From NCBI GenBank assembly GCA_963734025.1, contig CAVTFR010000008.1, forward strand, positions 1 through 64,000: 64,000 nt of DNA. Direction: 5' to 3'. Position 1 is the first letter of the stretch; each line of letters opens with the position of its first letter. A model generated the notes under the pieces. It worked only from the letters and a program-made list of their open reading frames with translations. It was not told the origin of the DNA and made no database searches. Of the stretch, positions 33,249 through 42,480 are shown piece by piece. Position numbers and translations under genes: made by a program. The DNA is from JACVRW01 sp963734025. GTDB taxonomy: Bacteria; Actinomycetota; Thermoleophilia; Solirubrobacterales; Thermoleophilaceae.

Positions 33249-35602
33249 CCACGACGCGAGCGACTCAGACGGGTGCGGCGGCCGGGCTGATCGCCCAGGT
33301 GCTGCTGCTGGGCGTCCTGGCGGGGATCGGCGGGCTCGGCCCCGTAGGCTGGACCGTGGGCATCGCCTGCGCCGTGACCATGGCGACGTTGCTGGCACGC
33401 TGCGTCGCGCGCGGTCCCGGTGAGTCGCTGGGGCCGGCGTCCTGGGTGACGCTCGCCCGGGCGACGCTCGCCGTCGGCGTCGCCGCGCTGGCCGCGGACT
33501 CGTACACCCACGCCACGCCGGTCGTGCTGCTCGTTACGCTCGCGGCCGTCGCGCTCGTGCTGGACGCGGCCGACGGATGGGTGGCGCGCCGCACCGGGAC
33601 GGTGACCGCGCTCGGGGCGCGCTTCGACGGCGAGGTCGACGCGTTCCTGATCCTCGCCCTCAGCGTCTACGTCGCCCCCGCGTGCGGCGCGTGGGTGCTC
33701 GCAATCGGGGCAGCGCGCTACCTGTTCCTTGCCGGCGAGTGGCTGCTGCCGTGGATGCGCGCGCCGCTGCCGCCGCGCCGCTGGCGCAAGGTCGTCGCGG
33801 CGACACAGGGCGTCGTGCTGACGGTCGCGGCCGCCGGGGTCTTGCCCCTGGCGCTCACCCAGGCCATCCTCGTTGTCACGCTCGCGCTGCTCACGGCGTC
33901 GATGGTCCAGTGCGTGTGGTGGCTGCGGCTCCGCCGGCACGCCACATTCGAACAGTTGCCGGAGGGTGACGCCGGTGAGCCCCAGCGCGGGCCGCTGCGT
34001 GCCGGCATCGCCGTGGCGCTCACCGTCCTCGCCCTGCTGCTTGTCTGGGCCGCCCTCGTAGCACCGAACCAGCCGAGTCGCTTCACCCTCGGCGAGTTCG
34101 CGCGGCTCCCTCTCGAGCTCCTCGTCGTCGTTGCCGTGGCCGCCCTGCTGCCCGCCACGCCGCGCCGCGTGCTGGCCGTGGTCCTGGGAGTGGTCCTGAG
34201 CATGCTCGTTGTCGTGAAGGTGCTCGACATCGGGTTCTTCACGGCGTTCGACCGGCCATTCAACCCCATCGACGACTCGGGCTACGCGGGGATCGGCATC
34301 GAGACCCTGCGCCACGCGATCGGCACGTCGAGCGCGAACGTCTTCGTCGTCGTCGCGGCGGTGCTCATTGTCGCGCTCCTCACCCTCCCGGTCCTGGCGC
34401 TGCTGCGTGTGACGCGGGTCGCGGCCGGCCACCGCGCCTGGGTGCTCCGGGCGGCGACGGCGCTGGCCGTGGTCTGGGTGGCCCTCCGCGTCGTCGGCGC
34501 GCCGGTCGCGTCCTCGAGCGCCGCCTCCCTGGCCGTCGACGAGGTGCAGGCTGTGCGGGCCGGGCTGGCGGATCGCGCGGTGCTCGCCCGCGAGATCGCC
34601 CACGACCGCTTCCGCGCCACTCCCGGCAACCGGCTGCTGACAGGCCTACGGGGCAAGGACGTGCTGCTCGTGTTCGTCGAGAGCTACGGGAGGGTCGCGG
34701 TGCAGGACTCGTCCGTCTCGCCCCGCATCGACGCCGCGCTCGAGCGAGGCGCCGCGCACCTGCGGGCCGCCGGCTTCTCCTCGCGCAGCGCCTTCCTCAC
34801 CTCCCCGACCTTCGGCGGCCTCAGCTGGCTGGCGCACTCCACCCTGCAGTCGGGGGTCCAGGTCGACGGACAGCGGCGCTACGACCAGCTCGTCGAGAAC
34901 GACCGTCTCACCCTCACCCGCGCGTTCAAGCGCGCCGGGTGGCGGGCGGTCGGCGCCATGCCGGGGAACCGCAGGGCCTGGTCGGAGGGCTCGAGCTTCT
35001 ACCACTACGACAGGGTCTATGACCGCCGCAACTTCGGCTACCGCGGCCCGGGTTTCACCGTGGCCCCCATGCCCGACCAGTACACCCTTCTGGCCCTGCA
35101 ACGTCGCGAGCTCGCCGAGGCTCAGCGGCCGCCGCTCTTCGCCGAGGTCGACCTCATCTCGAGCCACGCGCCGTGGACGCGCATTCCGCGGCTCATCTCC
35201 TGGGACGACGTCGGCGACGGCTCGATCTTCCACCGCATCCCCGCGGAGGAGTCCACGAAGGCCTCGCTCTTCGGCGATTCCGAGCGGGCCCGGGCCGCCT
35301 ACGGGCATTCGATCGAGTACTCGCTCGGCGCGATCTTCTCGTTCGTGCAGCGCTACGGCGACGACAACAGCGTGCTCGTGGTACTGGGCGACCATCAGCC
35401 CGCGACGGTCGTGACCGGTGAGGGCGCCAGCCACGACGTGCCCATCTCAGTCATCGCCCGCGACCCCGAGGTGATGGACCGGATCGCCGGATGGCGCTGG
35501 CAGGACGGCATGTCGCCGAGCCCGCAGGCGCCGGTCTGGCCGATGGCCGCGTTCCGTGACCGCTTCCTTGCCGCGTTCGGCTCGTCGCCGGCCGGCCGCT
35601 GA
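33245..35602 (+). CDS. CDP-alcohol phosphotransferase fused to LTA-synthase-like domain
   Basis: The 785-residue membrane protein joins two enzymes. The N-terminal part (about 1-240) is a CDP-alcohol phosphatidyltransferase with a perfect signature: Asp107, Asp110-Gly, Ala-Arg 114-115, Gly124, Asp128, Asp132. A middle block of about five helices follows. The C-terminal part (about 470-785) is a sulfatase/alkaline-phosphatase-fold domain like lipoteichoic acid synthase, with metal-site blocks VFVESYGR and VVLGDHQPA, a candidate nucleophile in SPTFGGLSW and DLISSHAPW. It would face outside. Together they could build a phosphodiester-linked lipid or polyol and then transfer a head group to it. 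The start overlaps the RibD-like stop. Confidence 0.87.
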   Translation: MTTTRATQTGAAAGLIAQVLLLGVLAGIGGLGPVGWTVGIACAVTMATLLARCVARGPGESLGPASWVTLARATLAVGVAALAADSYTHATPVVLLVTLAAVALVLDAADGWVARRTGTVTALGARFDGEVDAFLILALSVYVAPACGAWVLAIGAARYLFLAGEWLLPWMRAPLPPRRWRKVVAATQGVVLTVAAAGVLPLALTQAILVVTLALLTASMVQCVWWLRLRRHATFEQLPEGDAGEPQRGPLRAGIAVALTVLALLLVWAALVAPNQPSRFTLGEFARLPLELLVVVAVAALLPATPRRVLAVVLGVVLSMLVVVKVLDIGFFTAFDRPFNPIDDSGYAGIGIETLRHAIGTSSANVFVVVAAVLIVALLTLPVLALLRVTRVAAGHRAWVLRAATALAVVWVALRVVGAPVASSSAASLAVDEVQAVRAGLADRAVLAREIAHDRFRATPGNRLLTGLRGKDVLLVFVESYGRVAVQDSSVSPRIDAALERGAAHLRAAGFSSRSAFLTSPTFGGLSWLAHSTLQSGVQVDGQRRYDQLVENDRLTLTRAFKRAGWRAVGAMPGNRRAWSEGSSFYHYDRVYDRRNFGYRGPGFTVAPMPDQYTLLALQRRELAEAQRPPLFAEVDLISSHAPWTRIPRLISWDDVGDGSIFHRIPAEESTKASLFGDSERARAAYGHSIEYSLGAIFSFVQRYGDDNSVLVVLGDHQPATVVTGEGASHDVPISVIARDPEVMDRIAGWRWQDGMSPSPQAPVWPMAAFRDRFLAAFGSSPAGR

Positions 35603-35626
35603 ACCGAGGCTGAGGGAGGCGCAGCC

Positions 35627-36388
35627 GTGAGACAGGACGTCCGCGCGCCCTTCGATCTGGCACTGCAGCGCGCGCGTCTGTCGGCCCACGCACCCGGCGA
35701 GTTCATCGGGCAGGAGAGCTTCATGACCGCCGGCGAGATCCGGGCCTTGGGGGTGCAGGCCGGCATCGGCCCGGGGCTCACGGTGCTGGACCTGTGCTGT
35801 GGCGTCGGCGGGCCCGGGCGTTTCCTTACGCGCGAGCTGGGCTGCGTGTATCTCGGCGTGGACGCCAGCGCGAGCGCCGTCGCCCTCGCCCGCGAGCGCG
35901 CGGGCGCCCTGCCGTGCCGCTTTGCGACCGCGCACGTCCCGCCTCTCCCTGGCGGTTCCTTCGACGTCGTGCTCCTGCTCGAGACGATGCTCGCCTTCGA
36001 GCAGAAGGGCGCGCTGGTAAGCGAGATCGCCGCGACGCTCCGGCCCGGCGGGCGGCTCGCCTTCACGCTCGAGGAGGGCTTTCCGCTGACGACGGCCGAG
36101 CGGGCGGCGATGCCCGATGCCGACACGGTCTGGCTGATCCCGCTCGAGGAGATGGCCACGTCCCTGGAGCGGGCCGGGCTCGTCGTCACGTGGCAGGAGG
36201 ACCGCAGCCGCTCGCACCGCGCGGTGGCGCAGGCGCTGGCGGACGCGTTCGCCGCGGACGCCGATGACATCGCCGCGCAGATCGGCCGCCGGGCACTGGA
36301 CGAGCTGGTCGCCGCCCACCGGCTCTGGATCGAGTGGCTGGATCAGGGGCGGGTCCGGAAGGTCGCGCTGGTGGCGGAGCGCGCCTAG
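35627..36388 (+). CDS. Class I SAM-dependent methyltransferase, last gene of the cluster
   Basis: The 253-residue methyltransferase has motif I (VLDLCCGVGGPGRFLTREL), an acidic loop (YLGVDAS), motif for adenine contact (FATAHVPPLPGGSFDVVLLL) and LRPGGRLAFTLEEG. The opening (FIGQESFMTAGEIRALG) resembles the sarcosine/glycine and ubiquinone-type small-molecule methyltransferases. The GTG at 35627 lies 24 bp after the fusion gene on the same strand, so it is probably co-transcribed. It is convergent with the alpha/beta hydrolase at 36413. It gives the cluster a second methylation step. Confidence 0.83.
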   Translation: MRQDVRAPFDLALQRARLSAHAPGEFIGQESFMTAGEIRALGVQAGIGPGLTVLDLCCGVGGPGRFLTRELGCVYLGVDASASAVALARERAGALPCRFATAHVPPLPGGSFDVVLLLETMLAFEQKGALVSEIAATLRPGGRLAFTLEEGFPLTTAERAAMPDADTVWLIPLEEMATSLERAGLVVTWQEDRSRSHRAVAQALADAFAADADDIAAQIGRRALDELVAAHRLWIEWLDQGRVRKVALVAERA

Positions 36389-36412
36389 CGGCCTGGCGAG
36401 GTCGCCAGTCGG

Positions 36413-37237
36413 TCAGGACCGCAGGAAGGCCAGCAGGTCGGCGTTGATGGTGTCGGCCTGCGTCGTCGGCATGCCGTGCGGGAATCCCTTGTACGTCTTC
36501 AGTGTCCCGTTCTGCACGAGCTTCGCGGACAGCGGCCCGGAGTCCGCGTACGGGACGATCTGATCGTCGTCGCCGTGCATCACGAGGACCGGCACCGTGA
36601 TCTTCTTGAGGTCCTCGGTGAAATCGGTCTGGGAGAAGGCGACGATGCCGTCGTAGTGGGCCTTGGCTCCGCCCATCATTCCCTGGCGCCACCAGTTATC
36701 GATGATCGCCTCCGAGGATTCCACGCCGGGCCGGTTGTAGCCGTAGAAGGGGCCCGACGGCAGCGCCCGGAAGAACTCGGACCGGTTCGCGGCCAGCTGG
36801 GCCTGCATGTCGTCGAAGGCGCTCTTCGGCAGACCGCCGGGGTTGGCCTCGGTCTGCACCATGAGCGGCGGCACCGCACTGATCAACACCGCCTTCGCCA
36901 CCCGACTCTCACCGTGTCGGGCGATGTAGTGCGCGACTTCGCCGCCACCGGTGGAGTGCCCGACGTGGACGGCGTCCTGGAGATCGAGATGGTCGGTCAA
37001 CGCGGCCAGGTCGTCGGCGTAGTGGTCCATGTCGTGACCGTCGCCGGTCTGCGTGGAGCGTCCGTGGCCGCGCCTGTCATGGGCGATGACCCGATAGCCC
37101 TGCTGCAGGAAGAACAGCATCTGGGTGTCCCAGTCGTCGCCCGACAGCGGCCAGCCATGGCTGAAAACGATCGGCTGGCCCGAGCCCCAGTCCTTGTAGA
37201 AGATTTCCGTGCCATCGGACGTGGAAATCGTGCCCAT
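36413..37237 (-). CDS. Alpha/beta hydrolase, cofactor-free chloroperoxidase type
   Basis: The 274-residue enzyme has the oxyanion block FSHGWPLSGDDWD, HDRRGHGRS, the nucleophile elbow VGHSTGGGEVAHYIARHG (Ser), the acid in LVMHGDDDQIVP and a terminal His in FPHGMPTTQ. This pattern is that of the non-haem chloroperoxidase/perhydrolase subgroup, which also includes simple esterases. The ATG at 37237 has GGAGGCAGCGC upstream. It is monocistronic, separated from the redoxin operon by 120 bp. No copy of the GACCAGGG element is seen before it. Confidence 0.88.
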   Translation of the reverse strand: MGTISTSDGTEIFYKDWGSGQPIVFSHGWPLSGDDWDTQMLFFLQQGYRVIAHDRRGHGRSTQTGDGHDMDHYADDLAALTDHLDLQDAVHVGHSTGGGEVAHYIARHGESRVAKAVLISAVPPLMVQTEANPGGLPKSAFDDMQAQLAANRSEFFRALPSGPFYGYNRPGVESSEAIIDNWWRQGMMGGAKAHYDGIVAFSQTDFTEDLKKITVPVLVMHGDDDQIVPYADSGPLSAKLVQNGTLKTYKGFPHGMPTTQADTINADLLAFLRS

Positions 37238-37357
37238 GCGCTGCCTCCGGTGGATCTGGTTGACGCCGAAACGTGCGGAATGCACCGTAACCTTTCTCTG
37301 GCCAGGATGCAGCCCTGATCCCGCGCATGGGGCAAATGACCGGCGAGCACGTGGCCG

Positions 37358-38263
37358 CTATCCGAATGTGAACGAGTACGCCTCGGCGCCGGCCTCGAGG
37401 AACGTGATCTCGAGCGTGCGCTCGCGGACCGCGTCGTGCTGGCGCACGAGCTGGTACATGCGGCCATCCCGGAGCAGGCCGTTTCCGTCCTCGCCGACGT
37501 CGACGCCGTGTGACGGGCCCGGAGGCTCGCCGTCGAGGAGCACGCGGAAAGGAATCGGCGCTCGCGCTCCAGGGGACAGCACGGCATGTGCGTCGCGCGC
37601 GTGGAAGCGGAAGGCGATGGTGCCGCCGGCCGCGTCGAGCACGACGTTCTCGGGCCCGATCGTCCACTCGCCGGCGAGCGCCCAGTGGTTCAAGGGCAGC
37701 GCTTCCGATGGCGCGAACCGCTCGCCCCGCGTGTCGCCGAGGTATGTCTCGGGCGTGCGCAGGTGGTCCCAGTCGGCCTCGGCCTCGACGCCGAGCCCTT
37801 CGACGGAGACGGGCTCGCGCTCGATGCCGAGCAGACGCTGGACGACGCGCTCCGACTGCTCGTAGCGCCCTTCGCCGAAGTGCTCGTCGCGGATGATCCC
37901 GTCCGCGTCGACGAAGTAGAGCGCGGGCCAGTAATGGTTGTCGAACGCGCTCCAGATCGCGTAGTCGGTGTCGACCGCGACCGGGTAGTCGATCGCACGC
38001 TCCTTCGTCGCCTGCCGCACGCCCTCGATCTCGTGCTCGAACGAGAACTCAGGCGTGTGAACTCCGATGACGACCAACCCGTCGTCTCGGTAGGCCTGGG
38101 ACCACGCGCGCACGTACGGCTCCTGGCGCAGCCAGTTGATGCACGTCAGCGTCCAGAAGTTCACGAGGACGACGTGGCCGCGCAGCTCGGCGGGGCCGAG
38201 CGGCTCCGAGTTGAGCCACTCGGTCGCCCCGCCGAGCGAGGGGATGTGCACACGGATGACCAC
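37358..38263 (-). CDS. Redoxin-family protein (DipZ C-terminal type), one Cys lost
   Basis: The 301-residue protein has a thioredoxin-like domain (GHVVLVNFWTLTCINWLRQE, PYVRAWSQAYRDDGLVVIGV, HTPEFSFEHE) and a C-terminal beta domain ending YSFTFG, the arrangement of cytoplasmic relatives of the DipZ/TlpA-type redoxins. The usual active site CINC reads CINW, so the resolving Cys is replaced by Trp and normal disulfide exchange is unlikely. The start is taken as GTG at 38263 with AGAGG upstream; GTG 38269 is an alternative. It follows the epoxide hydrolase on the same strand by 8 bp and is probably co-transcribed. Confidence 0.78.
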   Translation of the reverse strand: MVIRVHIPSLGGATEWLNSEPLGPAELRGHVVLVNFWTLTCINWLRQEPYVRAWSQAYRDDGLVVIGVHTPEFSFEHEIEGVRQATKERAIDYPVAVDTDYAIWSAFDNHYWPALYFVDADGIIRDEHFGEGRYEQSERVVQRLLGIEREPVSVEGLGVEAEADWDHLRTPETYLGDTRGERFAPSEALPLNHWALAGEWTIGPENVVLDAAGGTIAFRFHARDAHAVLSPGARAPIPFRVLLDGEPPGPSHGVDVGEDGNGLLRDGRMYQLVRQHDAVRERTLEITFLEAGAEAYSFTFG

Positions 38264-38271
38264 GGTCACCT

Positions 38272-39477
38272 CTAGCGAAGCGAGCGGAACCCCGCGCGGA
38301 CCTCTTCTGAAAGGAGTTGCGGCTGCTCCCAGGCCGCGAAGTGCCCGCCCTTGTCGAGCCGGTTGTAATGGATGAGGTTGGGATAGGCCCGCTCCACCCA
38401 ACTGCGCGGAGCTGCGTCGATCTCGTCCGGGAAGACGCTCACGGCCACCGGGATCGAGACACCCTTCACGTCGAAGAAGCCGAGCTTGCTCTCCCAGTAC
38501 AGACGTCCCGAAGAAACGCCCGTGTTCGTCAACCAGTAGAGCGTGATGTTGTCGAGGACGTCGTCGCGTGTAAGGCCCTCGGCGTGTCCGTCGAAGACAC
38601 GTGCGATCAGCGCGTAGCTGACCATGTCGTGGTCGAGCATCCAGGCGGCCAGGCCGACGGGTGAGTCCGCAATTCCGTACAGCGTCTGGGGGCGGGTCCC
38701 CATCTCGGACGCGTAGGCCACGTCCGTCGCAAAGAAGTCCTTGAGCTTCTCGTACCTGTCTCTCTCCTCGTCGGACAGACCGGGTGGCTCCGGGCCGCCC
38801 GACTGGACCGCCTCGTTGACGTCGGCTGGAAGAACGCCGGGCTGGGTGGTGTGGATGCCGATCAACTCCGGGGGAGCCTGGACTCCCATCTGGTCGACGA
38901 CGAGCCCGCCCCAATCGCCGCCCTGCGCGACGTAGCGGTCGTAGCCAAGGCGCTTCATCAGCTCTATCCAGGCGCTTGCGATGCGCCCGGGGTCCCAGCC
39001 CGTCGTGGCCGGCTTGCCGGAGAACCCGTAGCCCGGCATCGACGGGATCACCAGATGGAAAGCGTCCGCTGCGCTCGCGCCATGTGCCGTCGGATCCGTG
39101 AGTGGAGCGATGATCTTCAACTGCTCGATGACGGAGCCGGGCCATCCGTGCGTGACGATGAGCGGCAACGCGTCTTCATGCTTCGAGCGAACGTGAATGA
39201 AATGGATGTCCAGCCCATCGATCTCAGTCATGAAGTGCGGTACGGCGTTCAGTTTCTCCTCGCACTTGCGCCAGTCGTACTCGTTCTCCCAGTAACGCAC
39301 GAGTGCCCGCATCGTTGCGAGCTGCACGCCCTGCGACTGATCGTCGACGGGCTCCTTCTCGGGCCAGCGCGTGGCCGCGATGCGCGCACGCAGGTCATCG
39401 AGATCCGGCTCGGGGGTGTCGATCACAAACGGCCGGATCGCTGTGCCGCCCTCTGACTTCGTGGACGCGACAGCCAT
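38272..39477 (-). CDS. Epoxide hydrolase
   Basis: The 401-residue enzyme has the N-terminal EHN domain (FVIDTPEPDLDDLRARIAAT, RWPEKE..) followed by an alpha/beta hydrolase core: oxyanion block VTHGWPGSVIEQLK, MPGYGFSGKP, nucleophile Asp in VAQGGDWGGLVVDQMG, and a C-terminal GGHFAAWEQP carrying the catalytic His. The ATG at 39477 has AAGGAGACC upstream; the frame stays open to the left but that is antisense to the regulator gene. It is divergent from a LuxR-type regulator across a region holding the repeated GACCAGGG element. It opens epoxides with water; the substrate is unknown. Confidence 0.9.
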   Translation of the reverse strand: MAVASTKSEGGTAIRPFVIDTPEPDLDDLRARIAATRWPEKEPVDDQSQGVQLATMRALVRYWENEYDWRKCEEKLNAVPHFMTEIDGLDIHFIHVRSKHEDALPLIVTHGWPGSVIEQLKIIAPLTDPTAHGASAADAFHLVIPSMPGYGFSGKPATTGWDPGRIASAWIELMKRLGYDRYVAQGGDWGGLVVDQMGVQAPPELIGIHTTQPGVLPADVNEAVQSGGPEPPGLSDEERDRYEKLKDFFATDVAYASEMGTRPQTLYGIADSPVGLAAWMLDHDMVSYALIARVFDGHAEGLTRDDVLDNITLYWLTNTGVSSGRLYWESKLGFFDVKGVSIPVAVSVFPDEIDAAPRSWVERAYPNLIHYNRLDKGGHFAAWEQPQLLSEEVRAGFRSLR

Positions 39478-39544
39478 GTCGGTCTCCTTGACTCGGGGAG
39501 GGTTGTTGGGGACCGCACGAAGCCTGATCCTGTTGTCTGCACGT

Positions 39545-39578
39545 CGCACCCGTGGAGTCCCTGGTCCCATCCCTGGTC
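39545..39578 (-). promoter_or_regulatory. GACCAGGG element, copy 1 (epoxide hydrolase / LuxR regulator)
   Basis: Read toward the epoxide hydrolase: GACCAGGG, 4 nt, GACCAGGG, 4 nt, CACGGGTGCG, ending 67 bp before the start codon. The same element is found at 45968, 50378 and 51405 in the same orientation relative to its target. It lies in the shared promoter region with the LuxR-type regulator at 39682. Confidence 0.7.
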
Positions 39579-39681
39579 GCTCGTGCGGGACTCCTCTAGA
39601 GAAGCGGAGCGGCATGCGCCGCGAGCCGTGCTTGACGCCGGACTCCGGAGCGAAGAGCATCGGCTCTTGACGCGTGGAGAG

Positions 39682-42462
39682 ATGATGCAGCCCAGGCTGC
39701 GCGGACGGCGACGAGAGTGCGAGGTTCTCGACGATCTGCTCGCGAGCGTGCGAACGGGGGAGAGCCGGGTGCTCGTTCTTCGCGGCGAGGCGGGGATCGG
39801 CAAGACGGCATTGCTCGACCATCTCGCCGGTGGTGCGTCCGACTTCCGCGTTGCGCGGGCGGCGGGCGTCGAGTCCGAGATGGAGCTCGCGCTTGCGGGG
39901 CTGCACCAGCTCTGCGCACCGTTCGCGGATCGAATCGACATCCTGCCCGGCCCGCAGCGCGACGCGCTCAGCACCGCGTTCGGACGCCGCGGCGGCGACG
40001 CGCCGAACCGCTTCCTCGTCGGCCTGGCCGTCCTCGGCCTGCTCTCTGACGTGGCGGAGGAGAAGCCGCTCCTGTGGATCGTGGACGACGCTCAGTGGCT
40101 GGACGAAGCCTCGTCGCAGACGCTTGCGTTCGTGGCCCGCCGCCTCGGTGCAGAGTCGGTCGCCATGGTGGTTGCGATGCGGGACCCCGCCCGCAAGGAC
40201 GACTTCGCCCAGCTCGACGAGCTCGTCGTCCGCGGGCTCGGGGAGCGCGACGCCTGTGCGCTGCTCGAGACGGTCCTGGCGGGCCCGCTCGACGACCGCG
40301 TCCGCGACCGCCTCGTTGCCGAGACCGCCGGCAATCCGCTGGCGCTGCTCGAGCTGCCGCGCGGGCTGACCCCCGCGGAGATGGCCGGCGGCTTCGGCCT
40401 CCCTTACGCCTCGTCGCTCGCGAGCCGCATCGAGGAGAGCTTCCGCCGCCGCCTCGCGCCGCTCCCACCCTCGACGCGGACGCTCTTGCTGGTCGCTTCG
40501 GCGGAGCCGGCCGGCGACCCCGTGCCGGTATGGCGGGCGGCGGGCGCGCTCGGCGTGGAGCTGGGGGCGCGAGACGCGGCGGTGGAGCTGGTCGAGTTCG
40601 GCGGACAGGTGCGTTTCCGGCATCCGCTCGTACGATCGGCGGTGTACCGGGCGGCGTCGCCGGAGGAGCGCGAGCGCGCGCACCGCGCGCTGGCCGACGC
40701 GACGGACCCGCAAGTCGATCCCGACCGGCGCGCCTGGCACCGCGCGCACGCGACCCTGGAAGCCGACGAGGACGTCGCCGCCGAGCTCGAGCGCTCGGCC
40801 GGTCGCGCACAGGGCCGCGGCGGCCTGGCCGCGGCCGCGGCTTTCCTGGAGCGCGCGGCGGAGCTGACGCCCGAACCCGAGCGCCGCGCCCGCCGCGCGC
40901 TCGCCGCGGCACAGAGCAAGCAGCGCGCCGGCGCGCCGGATGCCGCGCTGCGGCTCCTCGGCTTCGCCGAGGCCGGACCGCTCGATGCGCTCGATCAGGC
41001 GCGGGCGGAGCTGCTTCGCGCCCAGGTTACGTTCGCGGTGACCCGGGGCGGCGACGCACCGCAGCTGCTGCTCGAGGCCGCCAAGAGGCTCGAGCCGCTG
41101 GACGGCGCGCTCGCGCGCGAGACGTACCTGGATGCGTTTGCGGCAGCGCTGTTCGCCGACCGGCTCACGCGTGGCAGCGGCGTGCGCGAGATCGCCGAGT
41201 CGGTGCTGGCCGCAGACTGGGGCGAGTCGTCCGGCGCTCGCGACCTCCTGCTCGAGGGGATCGCCGTGGTCACGATCGACGGCTACGCGGCCGGTGCGCC
41301 GGCGCTCAAGCGCGCGCTCCGCGCGTTCCGTGACGAGCCGATGTCCGACGACGACGCGCTGCGCTGGCTCTGGCTCGCCTGCCGCGCCGCCCGGGCGCTC
41401 GGCGACGAGGCGAGCTGGGACGAGCTCACCGCGCGGCAGGTGCGCCTCGCGCGCGAGGCCGGCGAGCTGTCGCTGCTGCCGATCGCGCTGGCGGAGCGCT
41501 TCAGCGTGAAGCTCTTCCTCGGCGAGCTCGCCGAGGCGCAGGGCTTGGTAGTCGAGACCGAGGCCGTAGCGGAGGCGACCGGCAGCCGCCTGGCTCCGCA
41601 AGGTGCGATCCTGGCGGCCCTGCGCGGTGAGGAGGCGGAAGCCACTGCGCTGATCGACGCCGGGCGGCGCGAGGTGGTGCATCGCGGCGAGGGGCTCTGG
41701 CTTGTCGCCACCGAGTGGGCAAGCGCCCTGCTCTTCAATGGCCTCGGCCGCTACGACGAGGCGCTGGCCGCCGCCGAGCAGGCTTTGGGCCATCCGCACG
41801 AGCTGGGTGTGTCGACCTGGGTGCCGACCGAGTTCATCGAGGCGGCCGCACGCAGCGGCCAGGCCGAGCGGGCGGCCGGCCCGCTGCGCCGGCTCCAGGA
41901 GATCAGCCGAGCCGCAGGCACGGACTGGGCGCTCGGCGTCGAGGCGCGCTCACGCGCGTTGCTCAGTGAGGGTGATGTCGCCGACTCTCTCTACCGCGAG
42001 GCGATCACCCGGCTGAGCCGCACGCGGGTGCGTACCGCGCTTGCGCGCGCGCACCTGGTCTACGGTGAATGGCTGCGACGCGAACGCCGGCGCGCGGACG
42101 CGCGCGAGCATCTCCGGATTGCACACAGCATGTATGCGGAGATCGGCATGAACGGGTTCGCCGAACGCGCCCGCCGTGAGCGGACGGCCACCGGCGAGAC
42201 GGTTCGCAAGCGCAGCCCCGAGACGCGCGACAACCTCACCGCGCAGGAGGCGCAGATCGCACGGCTTGCCGCCGAGGGACGCACGAACCCCGAGATCGGC
42301 GCACAGCTCTTCATCAGCCCGCGCACGGTCGAGTGGCACCTGCGCAAGGTGTTCGCGAAGCTCGGGATCAGTTCACGCAGAGAGCTCCACCCGGCACCGC
42401 TTGACCCGCGGACGGCGGCCCCGGAGACGGACACGCGCGTAGGAACGGCGCCCGGCGCGTAG
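39682..42462 (+). CDS. Large LuxR-family ATPase regulator (LAL type), copy 1
   Basis: The 926-residue regulator has an N-terminal AAA ATPase with Walker A (LRGEAGIGKTALLDHL, about residue 32-48) and Walker B (PLLWIVDDAQWLD). A long helical repeat region follows, then a C-terminal LuxR helix-turn-helix (LTAQEAQIARLAAEGRTNPE, then ISPRTVEWHLRKVFAKLGIS). LAL proteins are ligand- or ATP-dependent activators. ATG 39682 or 39685 follows GGAGAG. It is divergent from the epoxide hydrolase and very similar throughout to the regulator at 46147, so one arose by duplication. It is the natural candidate to bind the GACCAGGG element. Confidence 0.9.
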   Translation: MMQPRLRGRRRECEVLDDLLASVRTGESRVLVLRGEAGIGKTALLDHLAGGASDFRVARAAGVESEMELALAGLHQLCAPFADRIDILPGPQRDALSTAFGRRGGDAPNRFLVGLAVLGLLSDVAEEKPLLWIVDDAQWLDEASSQTLAFVARRLGAESVAMVVAMRDPARKDDFAQLDELVVRGLGERDACALLETVLAGPLDDRVRDRLVAETAGNPLALLELPRGLTPAEMAGGFGLPYASSLASRIEESFRRRLAPLPPSTRTLLLVASAEPAGDPVPVWRAAGALGVELGARDAAVELVEFGGQVRFRHPLVRSAVYRAASPEERERAHRALADATDPQVDPDRRAWHRAHATLEADEDVAAELERSAGRAQGRGGLAAAAAFLERAAELTPEPERRARRALAAAQSKQRAGAPDAALRLLGFAEAGPLDALDQARAELLRAQVTFAVTRGGDAPQLLLEAAKRLEPLDGALARETYLDAFAAALFADRLTRGSGVREIAESVLAADWGESSGARDLLLEGIAVVTIDGYAAGAPALKRALRAFRDEPMSDDDALRWLWLACRAARALGDEASWDELTARQVRLAREAGELSLLPIALAERFSVKLFLGELAEAQGLVVETEAVAEATGSRLAPQGAILAALRGEEAEATALIDAGRREVVHRGEGLWLVATEWASALLFNGLGRYDEALAAAEQALGHPHELGVSTWVPTEFIEAAARSGQAERAAGPLRRLQEISRAAGTDWALGVEARSRALLSEGDVADSLYREAITRLSRTRVRTALARAHLVYGEWLRRERRRADAREHLRIAHSMYAEIGMNGFAERARRERTATGETVRKRSPETRDNLTAQEAQIARLAAEGRTNPEIGAQLFISPRTVEWHLRKVFAKLGISSRRELHPAPLDPRTAAPETDTRVGTAPGA

Positions 42463-42480
42463 CGTCGGAGCTCGAGGCGG

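Noticed and set aside
38272..41799. A very long minus-strand open frame of about 1175 codons
   Set aside because: Only 38272-39477 is protein-like (epoxide hydrolase with a ribosome site at 39477). The rest is antisense to the LuxR-type regulator.
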